Of a stretch of 7,294 bases of DNA, positions 1 through 5,630 are shown piece after piece. The stretch lies in contig JADGRS010000150.1 in assembly GCA_017880705.1 (NCBI GenBank), forward strand, positions 1 to 7,294. The letters run 5' to 3'. Made by a program: the position numbers and the translations under genes. The notes beneath the pieces are model-generated. The model searched no databases. It had not been told where the DNA came from and saw only the letters and a program-made list of their open reading frames with translations. The DNA comes from Burkholderiales bacterium (lineage in GTDB: Bacteria; Pseudomonadota; Gammaproteobacteria; Burkholderiales; Usitatibacteraceae). Position 1 is the stretch's first letter. Each line of letters begins with the position of its first letter.

Positions 1-716
1 AACAGGAAACGGCCCGATCCGTAGGTCGTGCGTCCCGCAGTGCCGTCTCGCAGGATGATGAAGAGGCCGTCGTCCTCTTCGAGCGCATCGAGCCTGTACC
101 TCTTTCCCTTCAGCCTGAACTCGACGTATCCGGGCGCGGTCTCGTCGGAGACCTCGTCGAGGATGTTCACGATCGGGATCTTCCTCACCGGCTGGTAGGC
201 GACGAATTTCGCGGGAACGAGATAGCCCTTGTCCACGCCGTACCAGACGCGCCCGCCGAAATGGCTGCGGACTTCGCTCTCGTTGTCGGCGAGGCGCAGG
301 ATGTACTTTCCGTCGCGCTCGATCACGTGGAACGCCGCCCGTCCCATCGAAACCCAGTCGCGGTTCTCGAGATCGGTGCCCATCACCTTGTCGGTCATCG
401 GGATGCCGTCCTTCACCATCGCGAGGCCGGGCTCGAGCTTCACGAACACGCGCCCGGGCTCGACCGTCACGGTGCCCATGCGATCGGGGCCGAGGCCCTT
501 GGGGAACACGATGTCGTTCTTCTCGCCGGTCCCGAACGTGTTGAGGCCGGGCTTCATTGCATAGCGGCCGGCGAGCGTGAGCCAGCCGTTGTCTTTTCGC
601 AGGCTCTGCTCGGCGTGGGCGCGCCAATCCTCGACCGACTTCACGTAGGCGGGATCGGCGGCGAACGCGGGCGCGGCGGCGAGAAGCCCGAGCACGGCGA
701 GATGGCGCAGTTTCAT
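1..716 (-). CDS. Secreted DUF1684 family protein (3' end outside window)
   Basis: The frame is open from the ATG at 716 to the window edge, giving 238 complete residues. Residues 1-20 form a classic Sec signal peptide: MKLR, a Leu/Ala-rich core, then AFAA before Asp21, a signal peptidase I type site. The mature protein is therefore probably periplasmic. The rest matches the DUF1684 (COG3358) pattern: DWR at 30-32, NGWLTLAG at 43-50, a GLNTFG stretch near 57-62, FGGRVWY at 153-159, and a conserved YGSGRFL where the window ends. Family members run perhaps 50-60 residues further, so only the C-terminus is missing. The biochemical function of DUF1684 is not established, and I assign none. A purine-rich GGGGA lies about 10 bases before the ATG and acts as a Shine-Dalgarno sequence. 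The gene starts 68 bases after the Rieske gene ends on the same strand, and may be co-transcribed or have its own promoter. Confidence 0.9.
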   Translation of the reverse strand, partial: MKLRHLAVLGLLAAAPAFAADPAYVKSVEDWRAHAEQSLRKDNGWLTLAGRYAMKPGLNTFGTGEKNDIVFPKGLGPDRMGTVTVEPGRVFVKLEPGLAMVKDGIPMTDKVMGTDLENRDWVSMGRAAFHVIERDGKYILRLADNESEVRSHFGGRVWYGVDKGYLVPAKFVAYQPVRKIPIVNILDEVSDETAPGYVEFRLKGKRYRLDALEEDDGLFIILRDGTAGRTTYGSGRFL

Positions 717-753
717 GGTCACGAATTCCCCGATGCACGTTGGACTGCGGAAG

Positions 754-759
754 ATTGTA
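754..759 (-). promoter_or_regulatory. Possible -10 box upstream of the DUF1684 gene
   Basis: On the minus strand the gap between the Rieske stop and the DUF1684 ATG contains TACAAT, a five-of-six match to the sigma-70 -10 consensus. A start about seven bases downstream would leave a leader of roughly 30 bases. No good -35 box is present at the right distance, where the sequence is GC-only. This is a weak candidate: DUF1684 may instead be read through from the operon. Confidence 0.3.
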
Positions 760-784
760 GTGGTTTCCCGGCGCCGCCGGCCCG

Positions 785-1819
785 TCACTCGAGCAGCCCG
801 CACATCAGCCGATGGAAATGGTGGACTCCCGCTTCGCGAGCCGGCGAATAGCGCCCGCGCCCGTACAGTCTCGAGCGCACGCCGCGCTGCACCGCTTCGA
901 CGATCGCTTCGTCCTCGCACTCCACGCGGTCGAGGGCGGCTCCGGCTCCCTGGTCGAGCGTCGAGGCATCCCAGACGTACGATCGGAAGAGAACCCGGGT
1001 GCGGTCGATCGCCTGGGGAAGAACGAGGTTCAGCGACAGTCCCCATGGATAGAAATTGAGCATGAGGTTCGGAAAGATCCACCAGTACTGCGCGGCGGGC
1101 GCCCCGTCCTTCGCGTTCGCGACCTGCACGTTCGACCAGCGATGCAGCTCGGTTCGATAGGCCGGGTAGTCGACGATCGCGTTCAATCCCGCGTGGACGA
1201 ACGGGATGTGGAATCCCTCTAGATAATTCTCGACGTAGAGCGCCCAGTGAGCGCGGATCTCGTAGTCGCGGTTTCGCGAGGCGTCGTGGCGCATGCGATC
1301 GAGCGGCATCGCGGCGACGGCGCTTCCCATGCCGGCGACGAAGTCGCCGAAAGGCGCGACCGGATCGAGGGAGGCGAATCCGTGGCCGGCCCATTGCGCG
1401 AGCGCGACCCGGGGCAGGTCGTCGGAAGGCGACGGGAAATCCTTCGCCTCGCGGAACTCCGGCATGAAGGCCATGCGCCCCGCGAGGTCGAAACGCCGCG
1501 AATGGTAGCCGCAGCGAATCTCCTTGGCAGCGCACGGGGACTTCACGAGGATGTTGCCGCGATGGGTGCAGACATTGGAGAGGCAGCGCAGCGCGCCGGA
1601 GTCGTCGCGGGCGAGAAGCAGGGGCTCGTCCATGAATCCGGGGAGCAGGTCGCGAGGCGACAGGCTCGCCGGCGAGGCGACGTCGGCGAGCTCGCCGAGC
1701 CATTGCCAGGTGCGCGCGAAGACGCGCTCGCGCGAGCGCTCGAACGCCGCCGCGTCGGAATAGAAGCCGCCCGGCAGCGTGCGCGCGACGGTGATGTCGG
1801 GATCGATCGCGTAGCTCAA
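785..1819 (-). CDS. Rieske non-heme iron oxygenase, alpha subunit type
   Basis: This 344-residue protein has the two-domain layout of ring-hydroxylating oxygenase alpha subunits. The N-terminal Rieske domain carries the [2Fe-2S] ligands C84 and H86, then C103 and H106, in CTHRG and CGYH motifs 16 residues apart. The C-terminal catalytic domain has the mononuclear iron site ENYLEGFHIPFVH (H204, H209), with D303 in ECEDEAIVEAVQRG the likely third ligand. The residue normally bridging the two metal centres is Glu (E201) rather than the usual Asp, as in carnitine/betaine-type Rieske monooxygenases. The start is taken as TTG at 1819: it overlaps the waaF stop (TTGA), has GAGG seven bases upstream, and gives a normal N-terminus; the next Met would cut into the Rieske domain. 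The substrate is unknown and no reductase gene is visible. The protein is presumably cytoplasmic and translationally coupled to waaF. Confidence 0.92.
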   Translation of the reverse strand: MSYAIDPDITVARTLPGGFYSDAAAFERSRERVFARTWQWLGELADVASPASLSPRDLLPGFMDEPLLLARDDSGALRCLSNVCTHRGNILVKSPCAAKEIRCGYHSRRFDLAGRMAFMPEFREAKDFPSPSDDLPRVALAQWAGHGFASLDPVAPFGDFVAGMGSAVAAMPLDRMRHDASRNRDYEIRAHWALYVENYLEGFHIPFVHAGLNAIVDYPAYRTELHRWSNVQVANAKDGAPAAQYWWIFPNLMLNFYPWGLSLNLVLPQAIDRTRVLFRSYVWDASTLDQGAGAALDRVECEDEAIVEAVQRGVRSRLYGRGRYSPAREAGVHHFHRLMCGLLE

Positions 1820-2808
1820 CCGATCGCCTCGAGGACGAGCGCGGGCTCGAGGGTGACGAGGCAGTTGGTATGGCCGAGCGGGCACTCGCGCTGGAAGCAG
1901 GGGCTGCACTCGAGCTTCAGCGTGATGACGCGCGCCCGCGACGAAAGCGGCGGCGTGAAAGCCGGGCTCGACGAGCCGAAGATCGCGGCGGTCGGGCGAT
2001 CGAGGGCTGCGGCGATGTGCATCAATCCCGAATCGTTGGTCACCACGTTCGCGGCGAACGACATGAGGTCGATCGCCTCGTCGAGCGAAGTGCGGCAGGC
2101 GAAGTCGATGCACGCCTCGCCCGAGAGGCGCTGGATCTCGGCGGTCGCTTCGACGTCCTTCTTCGAGCCGAGGAGCCATACTTGCAGTCCGCGCGACACC
2201 AGCGTCTTCGCGAGATCCGCGAAGTGGCGCGCGGGCCATCGTTTCGCGGGCCCGTACTCCGCGCCCGGCGCGAACACGGCGACCGGCTTCGCGAGATCGA
2301 CGCCGTGCTTGCGCGCCGTCGCGAGGCGCGCGGCCTCGTCCACCGCGAGGCGCGGCTGCGGAACCGGCCGCGCGAGCGCCTCTCCAGCCGGCTGCGCCAA
2401 CGCCGCGTAGCGTTCGAAGATCAACGGCAGCTCCTCCTCGTCGAGAATTCGCACGTCGTTGAGAAGTCCGTAGCGCATCTCGCCGCGATAACCGGTTCGC
2501 GCCGCGATCCCGGCATGCCAGGGAATCAACGCCGACTTGAACGAGTTCGGCAGCACCACGGCGCGATCGTAGCGTGGAAGGGACCGGGCGAAGCGGCGCC
2601 GCTCTCCCAGCTTCAGGTCTCCGTGACCGAAGGGCAACGCGAGCGTAGCGGCGACCTCGGGCATGCGCCCGTACACCGGCAGCACCCAGGGCGGCGCGAG
2701 GACATCGATGGAGCCCTGCGGGTCGCGCTCCTTCAGCCGGACGAGGAGCGCATGGGACAGGACCGCATCGCCGATCCAGGAAGGGGCTACGACGAGCGTG
2801 CGGGCCAT
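1816..2808 (-). CDS. waaF: LPS heptosyltransferase II (ADP-heptose:LPS heptosyltransferase)
   Basis: WaaF adds the second L-glycero-D-manno-heptose from ADP-heptose to the inner core of lipopolysaccharide at the cytoplasmic face of the inner membrane. The 330-residue length is normal for this GT-B, glycosyltransferase family 9 enzyme. Visible family hallmarks are the N-terminal PSWIGDAVLS with the probable catalytic base D14, RMPEV near 48-52, LPNSFKSALIPW near 90-101, RTGYRGEMRYGLLNDVR, PGAEYGPAKRWP in the second lobe, and TNDSGLMHIAAAL, which belongs to the nucleotide-sugar site. A Cys-rich tail (ECSPCFQRECPLGHTNC) is typical of betaproteobacterial WaaF. The ATG at 2808 is the only upstream choice because an in-frame TAA immediately precedes it. 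No Shine-Dalgarno sequence is evident, and a large inverted repeat ends 15 bases upstream. The stop overlaps the Rieske start by four bases. Confidence 0.97.
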   Translation of the reverse strand: MARTLVVAPSWIGDAVLSHALLVRLKERDPQGSIDVLAPPWVLPVYGRMPEVAATLALPFGHGDLKLGERRRFARSLPRYDRAVVLPNSFKSALIPWHAGIAARTGYRGEMRYGLLNDVRILDEEELPLIFERYAALAQPAGEALARPVPQPRLAVDEAARLATARKHGVDLAKPVAVFAPGAEYGPAKRWPARHFADLAKTLVSRGLQVWLLGSKKDVEATAEIQRLSGEACIDFACRTSLDEAIDLMSFAANVVTNDSGLMHIAAALDRPTAAIFGSSSPAFTPPLSSRARVITLKLECSPCFQRECPLGHTNCLVTLEPALVLEAIG

Positions 2809-2823
2809 TTACATTCACGGTCA

Positions 2824-2965
2824 AAGTCTTGAACCACAGAGACCACAGAGACCACAGAGGGAAAACCTTTGTGAGTTGCTCGGCGTGTGGTGGATGCAGC
2901 TACCCCGGTCCAGCCATCAGAGCCCTTCCCTCTGTGGTCTCTGTGGTCTCTGTGGTTCAAGACTT
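2824..2965. repeat. 142-bp inverted-repeat element, 40-bp perfect arms (MITE-like)
   Basis: The left arm (2824-2863) and right arm (2926-2965) are exact reverse complements over 40 bases and enclose a 62-base centre. Each arm contains three head-to-tail copies of the 9-mer ACCACAGAG, starting AAGTCTTGA and ending GGGAA. The element nearly fills the gap between the zinc-finger gene, whose stop is seven bases away, and waaF, whose ATG is 15 bases away. As RNA it would form a very stable long hairpin. It has no transposase and no ORF I consider real. Symmetry, length and intergenic position suggest a non-autonomous palindromic repeat of the MITE/REP type, probably multicopy in this genome; that is inference. 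The lack of a T-tract argues against an ordinary intrinsic terminator. Confidence 0.9.
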
Positions 2966-2972
2966 AGTCAGT

Positions 2973-3176
2973 TCAATGCCCGCCAGGGGCGAGATCGCCG
3001 ACGAGCTTGTAGAGCGTGCCGCAATAGGGGCAGCGCGCCTCGCGCGTCGCCTCGATCGGCAGGTAAACGCGCGGATGCGTGTTCCAGAGCTTCTGCGACG
3101 CAAGCGGGCAATGAAGCGGGAGGTCCGCCGCCGTGACCTCCACGCACTTCTGGTCAAGCTCCGACGGTAGCGACAT
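2973..3176 (-). CDS. Small CHCC zinc-finger protein (zf-CHCC, NDUFS6-like)
   Basis: This 67-residue protein matches the zf-CHCC family, the bacterial relatives of the zinc-binding mitochondrial complex I subunit NDUFS6. It shows the typical order: CVEVTAADLPLHCP, then NTHPRVYLPIE, then ARCPYCGTLYKL. The likely zinc ligands are C23, H34, C49 and C52 (C-x10-H-x14-C-x2-C). It presumably acts in the cytoplasm or at the inner membrane; its bacterial function is not established, and a link to complex I is only suggested by homology. The ATG at 3176 lies inside the end of ilvE, a 23-bp overlap, with a weak AGG upstream, so translation is probably coupled to ilvE. The ilvE, zf-CHCC, waaF order is, from memory, common in betaproteobacteria. 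It ends seven bases before the inverted-repeat element. Confidence 0.92.
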   Translation of the reverse strand: MSLPSELDQKCVEVTAADLPLHCPLASQKLWNTHPRVYLPIEATREARCPYCGTLYKLVGDLAPGGH

Positions 3177-4104
3177 TTTGCGCCTGCACGGGGGAAAGCC
3201 AGTGGTGATACTTGGGGTTGCGCCCGTGCACGATGTCGAAGAACGCCGACTGGATGCGCTCGGTCACGGGTCCGCGCGAGCCCGCGCCGATCACGCGCCG
3301 GTCGAGCTCGCGGATCGGAGTGACTTCCGCGGCGGTGCCGGTGAAGAACGCCTCGTCGCAGATGTAGATGTCGTCGCGCGTGAGGCGGGTCTTTTCGACC
3401 GCGATGCCGAGGTCCGTGCAGATCGACTGCACCGAGCGCCACGTGATGCCGTCGAGCGCCGTGGTGAGCTCGGGCGTGTACACGCGCCCGTCCTTCACGA
3501 TGAAGATGTTCTCGCCCGCGCCTTCGGCGACGAAGCCGTCGGTGTCGAGGAGGAGCGCTTCGTCGTAGCCGTCCTGCGTGGCTTCGAGGTTGGCGAGGAT
3601 CGAGTTGGCGTACGTAGTGGCGACCTTCGCGCGCGCCATCGTGACGTTCACGTGGTGGCGCGCGAACGACGAGGTCTTCACGCGAATTCCCTTCTTCAGC
3701 CCTTCCTCGCCGAGATACGCGCCCCAGGGCCACGCGGCGATCGCCACGTGCACCTTGGCGCCGATGGGCGAGACGCCCATCTTCTCCGAGCCGTAGAACG
3801 CGAGCGGCCGCAAGTAGCAGCTCTCGAGCTTGTTCGCGCGCACCACCTCGCGCTGCGCGTCCATCAGCTGCTCGGGCGTGTATGGGATCTCCATCATGTA
3901 GATCTTCGCGGAGTTGAACATCCGCTTCGTGTGCTCCTTCAGCCGGAAGATCGCCGTGCCGATCTCGGTCTTGTAGGCGCGCACGCCCTCGAAGACCGCC
4001 AGGCCGTAGTGCAGCGAATGGGTGAGGACGTGGGTGTTGGCCTCGCGCCATGGCACGAGCTTGCCGTCGTACCAGATGAAGCCGTCGCGGTCAGACATCG
4101 ACAT
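3154..4104 (-). CDS. ilvE: Branched-chain amino acid aminotransferase
   Basis: IlvE is a cytoplasmic PLP enzyme that transfers the amino group between glutamate and the 2-oxo acids of leucine, isoleucine and valine, the last step of their synthesis. The 316-residue protein is full length for this class IV (fold type IV) aminotransferase. It has HYGLAVFEGVRAY near 32-44, TSSFARHHVNVTMARAK ending at the probable PLP-binding K160, DEALLLDTDGFVAEGAGENIF with E194 as the likely pyridine-nitrogen contact, and FFTGTAAEVTPIRELD, which grips the PLP phosphate. The residues after K160 are VATTY rather than the commoner small-residue motif, a mild variation. The first ATG (4104) is preferred over one two codons on because GGAG sits nine bases ahead of it. 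It is probably the first gene of the minus-strand unit and is divergent from the cyclase gene. Confidence 0.97.
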   Translation of the reverse strand: MSMSDRDGFIWYDGKLVPWREANTHVLTHSLHYGLAVFEGVRAYKTEIGTAIFRLKEHTKRMFNSAKIYMMEIPYTPEQLMDAQREVVRANKLESCYLRPLAFYGSEKMGVSPIGAKVHVAIAAWPWGAYLGEEGLKKGIRVKTSSFARHHVNVTMARAKVATTYANSILANLEATQDGYDEALLLDTDGFVAEGAGENIFIVKDGRVYTPELTTALDGITWRSVQSICTDLGIAVEKTRLTRDDIYICDEAFFTGTAAEVTPIRELDRRVIGAGSRGPVTERIQSAFFDIVHGRNPKYHHWLSPVQAQNVATVGA

Positions 4105-4140
4105 GGAATGTCGCTCCGGAAATGAGTGCTCAGAGAGGGA

Positions 4141-4146
4141 ATTCTA
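4141..4146 (-). promoter_or_regulatory. Possible -10 box for ilvE
   Basis: The minus-strand reading is TAGAAT, a five-of-six match to the sigma-70 -10 consensus, about 36 bases upstream of the ilvE ATG. No convincing -35 box lies 16-18 bases further upstream. The position suits a promoter for the ilvE, zf-CHCC, waaF unit, but the match alone is weak. Confidence 0.35.
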
Positions 4147-4180
4147 GCCCAAATCACGGGGACAGCCGCCGCGGGTTCTA

Positions 4181-4189
4181 TGCCATAAT
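4181..4189 (+). promoter_or_regulatory. Probable extended -10 promoter for the adenylate cyclase gene
   Basis: TGCCATAAT combines the TGn extension with CATAAT, a five-of-six -10 box, in the divergent gap between ilvE and the cyclase gene. The predicted transcript start is near 4196, leaving a leader of about 40 bases to the ATG at 4237. No strong -35 box is visible, which extended -10 promoters tolerate. The predicted start also argues against the TTG at 4198 being the initiation codon. Confidence 0.5.
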
Positions 4190-4236
4190 CGCCCTCATTG
4201 CGGCAGCACAATAAGAAGTCGCAGATCGAATCGAGC

Positions 4237-5541
4237 ATGCAGGATTCTCCAGGGGACCCGTCGGTCAAGTTCGTCACCAGCGCCCCGGCCCCGGCGGCCG
4301 TGAAGGGGCGATCGGGTTCCTTGTCGCCCGAGGAGAAGCTTTCCGGCGACATGCTGATGCTCACCACGGGCTTCATGATGTGCGCGGCCGCCCTCTGGCT
4401 CGCCGTCTACTGGAGCATGGGCTACCAGTACTCCACCGCGATCCCGCTCATCTTCCAGGGCCTGTCGGTCATCACCATCGGGCTGTGGTGGAAGCTCCGG
4501 CGCCTCTACACCTTCGCGGTGATCCAGCTGGGCCTCATCCTGTTCACGCCGTTCGCGATGCAATGGTCGATCGGCAACTTCGTGAACGCGTCGGGCGTGA
4601 GCCTCTGGGGCCTCATGGCGCCGGTGGGCGCGGTTACGGTGCTCGGCACGCGCCAGTCGATGCCGTGGTTCTTCGCCTGGCTCTTCATGACGGTGATGGC
4701 GGGCGTCTTCGACTACATGCTGTCGGGGACGGTGCACAAGTTCGACCTTCAGACGGTCGCGGTCTTCTTCGTGCTCAACTTCGCGGCGATCTCGGTGATG
4801 ATCTATTCGCTGCTCTGGTACTTCGCGAGCGAGAAGCAGAAGCTGCGCCTGCAGGTGGACGCGCAGTACGAGGAGATCCGGCTCGAGAAGGACCGCAGCG
4901 AGCGCCTCCTCCTCAACATCCTGCCGCCCGCGATCGCCGAGCGCCTCAAGCGCAACGAGATCAACATCGCGCAGGGCCATGCGGACGTTACCGTGATGTT
5001 CGCCGACATCGTGGGGTTCACGCGCATGACCGAGGAGCTCTCGCCGGTGGAGACGGTGAAGATCCTGAACGACGTCTTCTCGATCTTCGACGACATCGCC
5101 GACAAGCACCGCGTCGAGAAGATCAAGACCATCGGCGATGCGTACATGGCGTGCGCGGGCCTCGATACCGGTGCCCAGATCCACTACGCCGACGCGGTGG
5201 CGAGCATGGCGCTCGAGATGATCCAGAAGGTCGACGAGTACCGCAAGCGCACCGGCGAGCGCCTGCAGATCCGCATCGGCATCGGCACCGGCCCCGTCGT
5301 CGCGGGCGTGATCGGCAAGAAGAAATTCATCTACGACATGTGGGGCGACACCGTGAACGTCGCCTTCCGCCTCGCCGCCGACGCGCCGCCCGAGACCGTG
5401 GTCGTCGACCTGATGACGCACCGTCGCCTCTACAACCGCTTCCGCTTCGAGGCGAGCCAGGAGCTCGAGGTGAAGGGCAAGGGGCGGCTGCAGGTCTTCC
5501 AGCTCACCGGACCCCTCGAGCGCCGCACCGCCGTCGTCTAA
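4237..5541 (+). CDS. Six-helix membrane class III adenylate cyclase
   Basis: This 434-residue enzyme probably makes cAMP from ATP at the inner membrane. A polar, Pro/Ala-rich tail (1-35) leads to about six hydrophobic helices: roughly 40-62, 67-86, 91-110, 118-137, 142-162 and 171-197. A helical linker ending LLLNILPPAIAERLK (224-238) follows, the dimerising transducer element common to class III cyclases, then the catalytic domain. Metal-binding D257 (FADIVGF) and D301 (KTIGDAY) are present. K297 and D367 (FIYDMWGD) occupy the purine-specifying positions in the adenylate cyclase, not guanylate cyclase, form. N374 and R378 (NVAFR) are the transition-state pair, so the site looks intact. The ATG at 4237 was chosen over an in-frame TTG at 4198, although neither has a strong Shine-Dalgarno sequence. 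I do not recognise the membrane domain as a named sensor. Its stop codon is the first three bases of the inverted repeat that separates it from glnE. Confidence 0.94.
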   Translation: MQDSPGDPSVKFVTSAPAPAAVKGRSGSLSPEEKLSGDMLMLTTGFMMCAAALWLAVYWSMGYQYSTAIPLIFQGLSVITIGLWWKLRRLYTFAVIQLGLILFTPFAMQWSIGNFVNASGVSLWGLMAPVGAVTVLGTRQSMPWFFAWLFMTVMAGVFDYMLSGTVHKFDLQTVAVFFVLNFAAISVMIYSLLWYFASEKQKLRLQVDAQYEEIRLEKDRSERLLLNILPPAIAERLKRNEINIAQGHADVTVMFADIVGFTRMTEELSPVETVKILNDVFSIFDDIADKHRVEKIKTIGDAYMACAGLDTGAQIHYADAVASMALEMIQKVDEYRKRTGERLQIRIGIGTGPVVAGVIGKKKFIYDMWGDTVNVAFRLAADAPPETVVVDLMTHRRLYNRFRFEASQELEVKGKGRLQVFQLTGPLERRTAVV

Positions 5542-5615
5542 TTGGTGTCAGGTACGAATTTCGAAAGCCCCCGCATGCCGGGGCCTGCGCCGAAATTCGT
5601 ACCTGACACCAATTA
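5539..5615. repeat. 77-bp inverted repeat with 25-bp perfect arms (REP-like)
   Basis: The arms at 5539-5563 and 5591-5615 are exact reverse complements over 25 bases, beginning TAATTGGTGTC at each outer end. The 27-base centre carries its own shorter palindrome (5567-5584): GCCCC and GGGGC flanking a GCATGC core. Either strand would fold into a long hairpin. The element sits between the convergent cyclase and glnE genes and could act as a bidirectional 3' barrier or mRNA stabiliser, although there is no T-tract for a classic terminator. Extended foldback form and a gene-end position suggest a REP/BIME-type element of the kind moved by a Y1 (RAYT) transposase elsewhere; that origin is inference. 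Confidence 0.9.
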
Positions 5616-5630
5616 CAGACACCAATTACA
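5605..5630. repeat. Tandem duplication of a 13-bp sequence at the glnE end
   Basis: GACACCAATTACA occurs twice with no gap, at 5605-5617 and 5618-5630. The first copy overlaps the right arm of the inverted repeat. The second overlaps the last codons of glnE and contains its TAA stop on the minus strand. The left outer end of the inverted repeat, read on the plus strand from 5537, matches the reverse complement of this unit at 12 of 13 positions. This suggests a duplicated element end or a partial second element. Confidence 0.85.

Noticed and set aside
768..780. GC-rich symmetric stretch after the Rieske stop as an intrinsic terminator
   Set aside because: The palindrome leaves a loop of only one to three bases and no T-tract follows it on the minus strand, so termination is not supported.
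1247..2410. A 387-codon plus-strand frame across the Rieske and waaF genes
   Set aside because: It is antisense to two well-recognised proteins, starts and ends arbitrarily within them and has no recognisable domain.
785..2824. A 679-codon minus-strand open frame that could be read as one large protein or a WaaF-region fusion to the Rieske domain
   Set aside because: The upstream half is the out-of-frame shadow of waaF: Arg/Ala/Gly-rich with no family pattern. Only the part after the TTG at 1819 has Rieske motifs, and waaF is unambiguous in its own frame.
2831..2860. Short tandem repeats considered as a CRISPR or iteron array
   Set aside because: The 9-mers are contiguous without spacers and occur as mirror sets in the two arms, which fits an inverted-repeat element, not a CRISPR array. 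Nothing nearby suggests a replication origin.
2829..3170. A plus-strand frame beginning with an HRDHRDHRG repeat protein
   Set aside because: The repetitive start is a translation of the inverted-repeat arm and the rest is antisense to the zinc-finger gene.
4198..4236. Upstream TTG start adding 13 residues to the adenylate cyclase
   Set aside because: It has no Shine-Dalgarno sequence and lies at or next to the transcript start predicted from the extended -10 box, so the ATG at 4237 is more likely.
4195..5421. A 408-codon minus-strand frame antisense to the cyclase gene
   Set aside because: It is His/Arg/Asp/Glu-rich low-complexity sequence, the usual mirror of GC-rich coding DNA, while the plus strand encodes a clear cyclase.
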